64,000 nucleotides of DNA from Osedax fenrisi. Lineage: Eukaryota; Annelida; Polychaeta; Sabellida; Siboglinidae. How positions within the stretch are numbered: position 1 is the stretch's first letter; each line of letters opens with the position of its first letter. The notes under the pieces are model-generated. The model worked only from the letters and a program-made list of their open reading frames with translations. It ran no database searches and was not told the DNA's origin. A program made the translations under genes and the position numbers. Positions 1-13,587 of the stretch are shown in pieces. The DNA is taken from positions 29,884,083-29,948,082 of the forward strand of contig OZ025240.1 of assembly GCA_964019155.1 (NCBI GenBank), in the 5' to 3' direction.

Positions 1-2698
<2,698 letters not shown>

Positions 2699-2904
2699 GG
2701 GAAATTCTCCGATTACCGAACCCTAAATGATTAGTTGTAATAACTTATTCAATATTAAATATATTTATTTGAAATTTTGTTATTTGAGTAATATTATGGC
2801 AATGAATAATGTGGCTATTTTTAATTTTTGATATAATTATATTTACATGAATAAACAGGGGGTCGGTAATCGGATACATGTGCCTAATACCGACCCCCTT
2901 CCCC
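2699..2904. mobile_element. Short inverted-repeat element (pogo-type MITE candidate)
   Basis: A 206-bp segment flanked by TA on both sides (2697-2698 and 2905-2906), with ends starting GGGAAA on the left and (reverse complement) GGGGAAG on the right. Inside, CCGATTACCGAACCC (2709-2723) is inverted against GGGTCGGTAATCGG (2860-2873), and a further ACCGACCCCC copy lies at 2890-2899, just inside the right end; another sits just outside at 2909-2918. The G-rich start, TA target and repeated subterminal motif match the architecture of the element at 4369-5262, but the motif sequence differs. No coding capacity. A mobile origin is inferred from structure only. Confidence 0.5.
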
Positions 2905-2906
2905 TA

Positions 2907-3849
2907 TTACCGACCCCCTAAAATAATCGTGGTATAAATAATTGTAGTATTATAATATCCAATCAAAATAGTAGATATACATAACAATAATTAATTATAA
3001 CATGACGTAATTTAATTTTAATTGAATTTATATATTAATATTAATATTAAATTTAAATTTAAACTTTATAGTAATTATATTTAAATAGTGTATATTATTA
3101 TTTAATATTTATTTATTAATCAGTATGTATATAATCAACTGGAATTATGATTGATACCTATACTCGTATGTAATATAGTATTATAGGATATAATACATAT
3201 TATGTAATATGGTGTAAGTAATAGTATTTGTATTAGGTGATCTTTATTTTAATATATATTCAATTAATTATTAATAATTAATAATGTATCACTTAATTGA
3301 GAAAAAATATATAATACATATACATTAGTTTAATATTTATTTTATCTTTCTATTATGTTATAAGTGTTTAGGTATTTATGTTCGAAATGAAAATAATTAT
3401 CGTATTTTTTGTATTAATTATAATATTTTATAATTATAATATATGTATTAATTATTAAATTATCACTAAATTAATGATTAACAATGTCGGTATTCGTCTA
3501 GTTGCGACGGACATACTCGAAATCAAATAATGTTAATAATCTTGTGTTACAAAATTTCGTTTTAATTATGTTCTCATCCCTATAGATAAATATTTACATA
3601 TATGTCTATTTATCTATAGATCGAGTTAAAATATTTAGAAAATTAAAATTATTGAATCGATAATGTTATTATATTATAGTAATTTCCAAAATAACTATTA
3701 ATTAATATAGTGCAATATTGATCGAACTATAAAATTCATATATTATATATTAAACATGTCGTCTTAATCTACTTCCTTTTCGATTTCCATAATGATTTCC
3801 TTTTATCTTCTATTAAATAGTGTCGACCACGTATATAGTAAATATAGTA
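2907..3849. other. AT-rich spacer, no gene seen
   Basis: Roughly 80 percent A+T with many short ATTA/TAAT palindromic stretches. No ORF, exon-like island or RNA gene is visible. Confidence 0.5.
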
Positions 3850-4270
3850 TACTTATAGTATTCTTAACGAGTTTTCTCCAGTAGTTGTGTTAACAAGGAC
3901 ATGACAGTAGCACTACACGTGTAATACACGTCATTCTTCCTATTCGCTAATGAACTAATACACCGATAGAGTTCGGTAGATCAGTCGTACGAACGAGAGA
4001 CGGCGATAAGCCGCGAGACCACGCGAGAACACGATATCGATAATTGGGCGGTCGCTAGGTTACCGATGTTATCGTAAACAAGTGGCGGCAATTAATAATG
4101 ACCACCGTGTCTGAACACGTATCTTATTGATAAGACGCACACAATACTGCACATACACGATCGCACCCACCCTATCGTATACATCTAGACTACTCTGTCA
4201 ACGTAACGTACGAATTCCCAACCCGTAGTAGTTAACGTACCGACTTGCTTCAGATTAAACTGGCCTCTAT
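3850..4270 (+). promoter_or_regulatory. CpG-containing island, candidate promoter / 5' exon region
   Basis: This 420-bp stretch is clearly richer in G+C and in CpG dinucleotides than its surroundings (for example ACGAGAGACGGCGATAAGCC near 3983-4002). It lies about 1.5 kb upstream of the first coding exon of the FAM228-like gene. It has no long ORF. A short frame at 4098-4118 (ATG to a GTATCT that could be a splice donor) is possible but unsupported. I infer promoter or untranslated first exon from composition and position only. No TATA or initiator element can be assigned with confidence. Confidence 0.35.
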
Positions 4271-4368
4271 CGTCTAATAATAAGTTATACTTTATTAATA
4301 TAGTTATACGTATAGATATTAGATAGCTGATAACATGTAGGAATAGCATATATATATATATATATATA

Positions 4369-5262
4369 GGGGAAAGTAACCGAATACGGACAGTGCCCGA
4401 ATACGGACACTCTCTGTATCTCAGAAACCATAAATCCTAAAAAAAAGGTGTAATGAATAACATATTCATAATTATATAAAAAGCCTAAAAAAGTATTTTT
4501 TATTTTGTAATTATTTAAAATATTGCTGATATATCCATAAACTGAATTTTTTATTACGTTTTTAAATTTATGAAAAAAAATGTCAACTTAAAACTTCTTA
4601 AGAATATACAAATGTATTGAAATAGAATAAAATAACACTATATTATTAAAAACTAAAGCATTCTAAAATGATATATATAATTTTTATATTTATTATCTAA
4701 TATGTATTAAGTTATAAACATATATCTAGAGGTCATATAAGTCCCTAATACGGACACTCTAGATGTAATAATACGGACACCCTATAACCAATCAGCGCGC
4801 AGCGTATGAACAATTCTTATTTTCATAAATTTTGCGTGCGTTATAATATTAATACCACCAATAAAGCTAAATCTAAAAAATGTATTATTTATATACTTAA
4901 ATTGGATTATTAATTAAAAAAATAATAAAAATAAATATATTATTAACTAATTAAATTAGAATAAATTGTTCATAAAATTAATTATAAATAATATAATTGT
5001 AATTTGTCTGATTAATTCATCAATAATATATAGTTTATCTAGTGGTATATAGGATAACCATATTATAACACAGGGTGATATCACTCCCCGTTATCTATGG
5101 AATTAACATATATATATTTAATATTAAATACAATTTTAAAATCACAATAATATCTATAATCATATAATATTAATATATATTGTAATTTTTGAATAAAAAT
5201 AATGAATCATAAAATGTTAAGACCATTTACTGTTAAATTATCCGTATTAGGTTACTTTCCTC
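4369..5262. mobile_element. Pogo-family non-autonomous transposon (MITE), 894 bp
   Basis: Terminal inverted repeats of 22 bp: left end GGGGAAAGTAACCGAATACG and onward (4369-4390), right end 5241-5262, matching at 20 of 22 positions when reverse complemented. Both ends are flanked by TA (4367-4368 and 5263-5264), the target duplication of the Tc1/mariner/pogo superfamily. The left end sits directly on a (TA)10 run. A second subterminal copy of CCGAATACGGACA follows at about 4396-4410. About 130 bp of the right part (5130-5262) is clearly similar to the 3' end of the transposase-bearing relic at 25574, which assigns this MITE to that pogo family. No coding capacity; it is an internally replaced derivative. 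Confidence 0.8.
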
Positions 5263-5268
5263 TATTAT

Positions 5269-5357
5269 TCATGGATATATGATATACGATATACGACATA
5301 CACTGTGCACTGTATAGTGTACAGTGTACAGTGTGCATTGTATACACGTATACGTAT

Positions 5358-5414
<57 letters not shown>

Positions 5415-5475
5415 GTACAGTATACACTGTGCCGTACACTGTGTACGTCATACAGTATACGTTATATCGTTATAT
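5269..5475. repeat. Imperfect palindrome centred on a (TA)n array
   Basis: A (TA)n run at about 5360-5413 is bordered by TACACTGTGCAC / GTACAGTGTACAGTGTGC on the left and GTATACACTGTGCCGTACAC on the right, so the arms are partly complementary. ORFs on both strands here are only dipeptide (YI) readings of the TA run. A cruciform or replication-slippage hot spot is possible. Confidence 0.6.
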
Positions 5476-5725
5476 TGGGATGTGAGCTTTACAAATTATT
5501 ATACATAAAAATAAAAATGTTATTAAATAAGTTTAAATAATAAAATAAGTATTTGATAGGTCATATTTTTTTCTCTCAAATTCTCACTCGTATATACTCA
5601 ATCAATACGTAAATTATGTATTAGAATTATATATGTGTATTACGACATGTTCTTATTATAGTATATATATATATATATATATATATTGGTTGATAAACTC
5701 TGCTTCATTAAAAACCAGAGTCCGA

Positions 5726-5890
5726 ATGGCGTCCATTACTTCTGTAGGCCGTTTGACCACACCGGCGATTCGCTGCACAACATCCGGCTCCAGATACACT
5801 ACGACGCCCGCCACACCTACCACCGCCGCCCCCAACACTCCTTCTCGTCTGACAGGAACACGACTACGATCTTTAGCAGACAATCTTTGG
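5726..5890 (+). CDS. FAM228: FAM228-like exon 1 (residues 1-55)
   Basis: ATG at 5726, donor TGG^GTACGT at 5890/5891, phase 0. It encodes a Thr/Pro/Ala-rich leader ending LRSLADNLW. The other + frame (from 5689) and the minus strand are also open here because the segment is GC-rich, but only this frame ends in phase 0, which exon 2 needs. A (TA)12 run at 5663-5686 lies just upstream in the 5' UTR or upstream intron. Confidence 0.65.
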
Positions 5891-7417
5891 GTACGTGTTC
5901 GAATACAAATTCGTATACATACTCGATATATATATATATATAGTACATGTGGTTTGGAATTTAACTAGCTTATAATTTGTATATAATATTACAGAATATT
6001 TTAAAATAGTATTATTATATTTGGAATAAGATGTATAATACATGGGTATTTATTAATAAACCCTTTATAATGTATAGCTAAACTAAAGTATATACTATAA
6101 TGTATGATACAAATACATTGCATAATATATATATATATATACATTGCATAATATATATATATATTATAGATAGGTGGTAATAGTAATTATTTAATCTTCA
6201 AATCATTCACTAAATAAAAATGTAATGAGCCCTAGTACCGCATAGTTTACCTAAATGTTGTTGATTTATCTTTTTAGAGATATATTTAGAAATATATTTA
6301 GTAATCCATTTGATCATTAATACTTTGAAAGTTCCTTGCTTGTGCTTGCAATAATTCACCAATAGTTTTAACATGTATACTATATAATATACTGGTATTA
6401 TGTTAACTTGGTATATCTTTATATTAAGGAATATTCCGTTTTTATTATCTTTACTGATGTCCCAGATTCATAACCACTTTAAATATCTAATTTTCTTAAA
6501 TATGTTCCTATATTAGTATTAATAGCAATTGTTCAATGCACATATTGTTTCTATTTTATAAATATATCTTCTACTAGAATTTTAAAATTCTATATATAGT
6601 ATATATACATAATTATATGTATTATCAATTGTACGTTATTACCTCTTAATAGCATTATTAATACTGATTTACATTTTAAATATGATCGATATATATTCAT
6701 ATTCAACTATTAATAGCAATTATAGCTATAGCTATATATAGCTATATATAGCACTATAGTGTTTACCACAATATTGTAATCCATTATATAAACACTGCAT
6801 ATTCGCTGCTTCATACGTTAGAGTTCAATTGTTATACAATGTATTAATTAAAAGTAGACAGGTAAAGTACTATGCATTAAAATGTGTTCTCAATTATCAC
6901 TATTGTAAGTATACATAATAGAGTTTCGATTTTAATATCGCTCTTATAATAATCAAACGTATACGTTTGATAATTATATTATATTTGTATAAACATAAAA
7001 ACTAATACCACTGGACAATGTCCAGTGGACATACACACATATATTGACGCGGTTTTAATCGACGGTTACGTTGATGATTATTATAACAACAATATACCAA
7101 CATATACGTATATATATATACATTACATAATAACCATAGATTATAACATTTAAATTAGTTTAACATCGAAACAAACACATATTAATACATTTCATGAAAC
7201 TATTTTAAAGTTACTTCCATTTATTATAATAAAATATATTATCATTTATATTTTATTTAGATTTAGTACACACTTACTATGATATAATAGTTATACTATT
7301 ACATTAATACAATAGTAACCATCTCCTTATCGGTTATACCTACAATACGCTTATAACGAATGTGTTAAACTGTACATAGATATGTTATTATAATCGGCTT
7401 TAACTGTATATATAATA

Positions 7418-7461
<44 letters not shown>

Positions 7462-10335
7462 GTATTTGGTATTATATAATATTGGACAATAAATTCTAGC
7501 TGTTAAACAACTAGCTGTTTTGGCCCGGTGTATGTGCGGATAGTTGATAATTATGAGTTATTATTAGAAAATTGCATGATCTAGGACTATTTTAGAAATA
7601 AGAAATATATTATTTATTTGATTTAAATTAATTATGTTATAAAAAATAAATATTGAGAAATTCATATAATATACATAATAAATGGGAGTTAGCCCTATCT
7701 GAATTATCCCTATCGTAGTTAGCCCTATCGGATTTAGCACTATCTGAATTGGCCCTATCGTAGTTAGCCCTATCTGAATTAGCACTATCTGAATTAGCCC
7801 TATCGGAGTTAGCCCTACCTGAATTAGCCCTATCGGAGTTATCTCTATCTGAATTAGCCATAACCGAGTTAGTTCTACCTGAATTAGCCCTATCTCAATT
7901 ATCCCTATCGAAGTTAGCCATATCTGAATTAGCCCTATCGGAATTAGCTCTATCTGAATTAGCACTATCCGAGTTAGCCCTATCTGAATTAGCCTTATCG
8001 GAGTTAGCCCTACCTGAGTTAGCCCTATCTGAATTAGACATATCGGAGTTAGCTCTATTGGAGTTAGCTCTATCTGAATTAACCCTATCTGATTTAGCCC
8101 TATCTGAATTAGCTCTATCGAATTTAGCCCTATCGGAGTTAGCCCTATCTGAATTAGCCCTATCGGAGTTATCTTTATCTGAATTAGCCCTATCTGAATT
8201 ATCCCTATCGGAGTTAGCCATATCTGAATTAGCCCTATCTGAGTTAGCCCTATCTGATTTAGCCCTATCTGAATTAGCTCTATCGGATTTAGCCCTATCT
8301 GAATTAGCCCTATCTGAATTAGCTCTATCGGATGTAGCCCTATCGGAGTTAGCCCTATCTGAATTAGCCCTATCTGAATTATCCCTATCGGAGTTAGCCA
8401 TATCTGAATTAGCCCTATCTGAATTAGCCTTATCTGAATTAGCCCTATCGGAGTTAGCCCTACAGGAACACCTCGTCTCTCAATAAAATAAGTTATATTT
8501 ATTCGTATAAGAATTGTATAATTATGAAATAAATTAAAATAAATTTAATAAATCGTACGAAATTACCTCGTACGAAATTACTGGTAACCATGAATCTCAT
8601 TGGATGAAATTAATTTTATTAAAACGCTCCACCTATTGATTATTAGAGGCGAATTAATTTTAAATCTTAATTTATAAATCCACTTTAATATATGATATCA
8701 CGGTACAATGTAACATTTTGATAGTGCATATTAAAGAGGAATAAAAGATGAGTATAACTGGTATCTTCCGATCTTGCATTTATTTTTTAATTTCGTAGAA
8801 TCGTCGCTTCGCGACGAAGCCGCATTGTTATATGTTTAGAGAAATATATATATAGATATATATACGTATTTGGTATTATATAATATTGGACAATAAATTC
8901 GTCTGGAAACCATGCACATCATATGTGTTAGATGTTCAACATATATGTGTAAACTCTACACTCTACATGACACGTGTTTAACGTCTTGTCGCGATACTAT
9001 GTTTCATGAATTATCAATAAGTGTGTATATCCTAATGTATGGTGTAATACGTAATTATTAATAACGTACATGTGTATCGCACAATAGCATAACAGTTCGT
9101 AATATACCGTACACGTCACGTTAAGAGTAACCATTCAGCTGAATATTGGTCCACAAGTGTTGAAAAACTCAGACTATCTAATATACAGTTTAATATTAAT
9201 TCAAACATGTGTTTGAATGTGTGTTTAATTGTTGACTTTCCTACGTGGTGCGATAATTCCTTGAAGTTGTACATAAATAGAATAACACATTTAACATACG
9301 AATTTTAAAAATCACTACAAATTTACTTTTAACCTACTAAGAATATTCCACAATAACGAGGAATGTCATACAATAACGTACTATCTCGCCATATATCGTA
9401 CAGGAAAGGGATGAACCCGAAGCTACTGAAATACTGAACATGTACAACGCTTTGTTAGATAGGGAACATCGATACGTTAAAGTTAGTGACAATAAACTAC
9501 TTATAAGTATAAACTACGATACACAATATATCTACATTGTATATACAATGTAGTATATATATATATATATATATACTAAATAAGCTTATATATATATATA
9601 TATACCAAAGCAATGTGTTATGTTGCATTATCACATATTTCCATATATATATTTCCATATTATATAATTAAATTTGTACATGTAATATACAGGTAATATA
9701 ATATCAACCTATAGGTATATATACTAAATGTATTCATTATTATACCTATTTCTGATTACTTATCGATGTCATAGTATGTAGTGCATATACTCTACTTTGA
9801 AGGTACTCTTTTTTAACTGTTTAATTTATATTCATTTATTCAATGATTTCTGCATATTCTATTTATATTATTTAATCTGAATAAGATAAATCTGAATTTA
9901 TTAACTTTATTCTAAAACATATGTAAACTTACACCATGGTGTATACCATGCATGGTATACTATTTAATAATCTAATCAAATTATATGCCTAATATATATT
10001 ACCTAATATACCTATATGCCCATTCTCAATATATTAATAAGGTATACCGTATATCTATAGATAACATTAAATAATATTGTCTCTATCCAGTAATTCGCTA
10101 CTTCTGAGTTATATATGCATCTACAGTGAATTATTGATATATCATATTCCCGCTATCGCATAAAATCCGATATATCATACATTTCAATCTAAATAAATAC
10201 ATGTAAGAACAATTCGATATCTCAGAACCTGATATATCAGATACATTTGTTCAGTAACTACGATTCTGATTTAACTGAAGTCAACCATATATATATTATT
10301 ATTATTATTATTTATTTGAGTCAGACATAAACAGT

Positions 10336-10403
<68 letters not shown>

Positions 10404-12123
10404 GTATATAATGACAACAATTCTCAGAATGGCTTGGATTTATTTCTGGAGTATGACGAAATGACCAGACTCCGTAAGAGGGAGATGCTACATAAGAAAT
10501 GGGTGGACAGGGTATTCGAACCTATACAGATACAACTAGAGCAGAATGTTAGTGTATTCGTATGACTTACCTGCACATACGTGTGTATTTATCATTATGT
10601 GGGGAGTTTCGCCTACCAATACAGCTACCACTATAGCTACCTTATAGCTACCACTATAGCTTCCATTACTGTTATTAATATACATTCATTGTTCTCACTG
10701 TATACATACTATAGTGGTGTGTACACGGTCTATTGTTCTCTATTGTTACGTAACTATAGGCGTTCCTGTTATGTTGTTATGTAACCATACCTCAGTGTAC
10801 GGTTAATTAGTATTAGTGGGAAGGTATTACGCAATATCATACATAAATAGTATTCCACATACACACATATAGTCATTCTCTGGGATTATATTACATTATA
10901 TCTACTTTAAATGCCTTAACATAGGTATATTATTAATGTTATTATAATATATATATTTATATATGTATACACAAAAACACATAAACGCATATACATACAC
11001 ACACACACATATACACCAAGTGTCTTAACAATAAAATAAATGAATATACACACATTATATATATAATGTGAAGTATACTTCATATTATAATTTGCTTATC
11101 CGAGGTATGGTTATAAATGTTTTAAAATATGTAAGGAACGCGATTTTAGAATCGCTCTCTATTATTGCTCTCTATTATCTCACCTATTAAGTAAAGGCAC
11201 GATATCGTAAGCTTGTTCACATTCTCACTAAACAGAAGGGTAACAGGGGTACTATAGTATACAAATACAATACGGCGTACACGCCTGAAGGTCATCCGAT
11301 ATGACCTAATAAGTAGTTTACCGCATACTACAATACACTATTGATTAACACTAATTACTGCGCTGCACCACCAGATGGAGAAATCTAATAACTATAAGTT
11401 ATACGCGAATAGGAGGACTAAACTATACGAGGAATATCTGCGGCACGTCAACAAAAAGGTGTTTACATTGCGTAACAATCATTATATAATCATATATATT
11501 ATATTTAGTGTATTTAATATATTATATTTAGAGTATTTTACGATATCGCAATATGACATGAACATGGACATATGTACTTCTCATTAAATAATGATGTAAC
11601 GCGCATAATTACACAACACACACACATAACAGGGTCACGTGATGCTTGACGTCATAGCTCCCGATGAATACAACGCCCTAGCCTTACGAGACATCAAACC
11701 TATGCTTCTCAAGGTAGTCGATCGATATAGATAATAGCGATCGCTCTAATAACGTTGCTAATACCGGTACAGAATACCGGTAACTAACACCTCCGCTACA
11801 ATCGCTACCAGATAAAGACGCACAGACTCGACGACCCCGTGTCTCATCAGCGTAGGGCCCGCAACCGAGAAGATGAGGTATCCATCCGTTGTCAGACCGG
11901 ATGTGGGCCCCTGAAGGATGCCGATGTTGAGGCTATACGAGAACCCCATTCACCCCTAGTACCATTAGGCTAGTCATATAATCAGTAACACCCATACACC
12001 GCGTTCAACCCTACTGAATCACCCCTATTACCTACAGTTTTATATTTCATCATATATATTTCATATATTTACGCTGAATAAATATATTTATAAATATATA
12101 TCGTTATCTATCTATATATTTAT

Positions 12124-12193
<70 letters not shown>

Positions 12194-12943
12194 ATACAAT
12201 TGTGACTATTACCAACGATGTCATTAATATTAAGTCTAGTATATTCTATACTATAGTGTATATAGTATATATTATATAGTATATAGTATATAGTATATAC
12301 ATAATTTAAGCATATATAACTATATGCGATGCTATCTTAATGGTAACATGTGTATACGTTCTTGTATATTCGTTCTTGTATACGTAACATAAATCTACAT
12401 TCAAATGCATGGGCTACACAGGCTATAAGCATGCATGTATTTCACTGACAATACATTGTTGACTAGAGTTTGATTCTATAGACTCTATAGTATACCTCAT
12501 TCTATGTAAGTTTATATGATTAAAGGTAGTATATAATTACTATTGTTGTATAAGTATACATTGACAATATTAAATATTACTAAAAAAAATGCACATAATA
12601 ACATATGTGTGATTTTTTTATATAATATACATACAAATTTATACATATATATATATATATATTCATCCGATTAATTGGTATTTATGCATATTAATAGGAA
12701 GAAAGGGGATAGATTCGATAAGATGGCTGGAAGAACCGTTACTGTCTATTAATAGCAAAGACCGCGAAGCAAGCAGGTACACCCGCACTTAATAACGTAT
12801 TATTATTACTATGAATTACGTCATATGGGGTGAAAACATGATATCATGTACGAGTCTTACCATACAGGGTATCAAATGCTCTCCGGAATAAAATAATATA
12901 TACATATACATACACATACATATATATATATACATATACATAA

Positions 12944-12983
<40 letters not shown>

Positions 12984-13552
12984 AAGATATTATATAATAG
13001 ATTAATATATATTACTATAAAAATATTTTTTTTGGAATTGGTTTTGTGTATTTACGAAAACCCTCCTTACAATATTGATGGAGTATATAATTAATTATAA
13101 AATATGAATTGCCATATTACAACGGTATATAATATAAGTTATAATATTATTTCAATAAATTTATATTAAAATATTCAGAAATGATTATATTATACCATAA
13201 TGGAGTTAATCAACTTCCGTGATAATCCTACTACCTCTCCCGCTATAGCGTACACTTATTATATGATATAAGTATGATATACTATGATATAATTACCTTA
13301 AGGTACTATACATACTCTACTCTGTGCTATTAGCACATGATGTAATATTTCATTATTTACGATGTTCTCGTGCGATTCTGATTGGCTGCTAAAGTGAATA
13401 ACATTTATTGTATAGTCATTATAATGATTATAAAATTACTATAGTAATTAGTGTTTTATTATACTACTATATACATTACTTATATAAGTACACCTACGTA
13501 TGAACTATGTATACTGTATACAGTATATGTATAGTACACTATAATATACTAC

Positions 13553-13587
<35 letters not shown>

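Larger units (their letters stand above)
5891..9403 (+). other. Intron 1 of the FAM228-like gene
   Basis: 3.5 kb, mostly AT-rich. It holds small palindromes (ATCAAACGTATACGTTTGAT at about 6951-6970; CCACTGGACAATGTCCAGTG near 7011), GCTATA repeats at 6720-6750, the 15-bp minisatellite at 7685-8466, the 36-bp direct repeats and a small hairpin TCGTCGCTTCGCGACGA at 8801-8817. No convincing additional exon was found. Confidence 0.5.

Noticed and set aside
5656..5883. Minus-strand ORF and the + frame from 5689 over exon 1
   Set aside because: Both are open because of GC-rich composition. Only the frame from ATG 5726 reaches the donor in phase 0, as exon 2 requires.
7685..8466. CRISPR-like array
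   Set aside because: Fifteen-base units without spacers; a plain tandem repeat in a eukaryotic genome.
7685..8466. Interstitial telomere-like repeat (TTAGCCC resembles TTAGGG)
   Set aside because: The unit is 15 bp with a fixed non-telomeric remainder, and no TTAGGG runs occur.
8058..8486. 142-codon LALSE-repeat protein on + and 168-codon ANSDR-repeat protein on -
   Set aside because: Both are readings of a 15-bp minisatellite that cannot contain stops. They sit inside an intron with no coding flanks.
11758..11949. 63-codon hydrophobic minus-strand ORF
   Set aside because: Shadow of exon 6 of the FAM228-like gene, whose + frame has the family motifs and correct phases.
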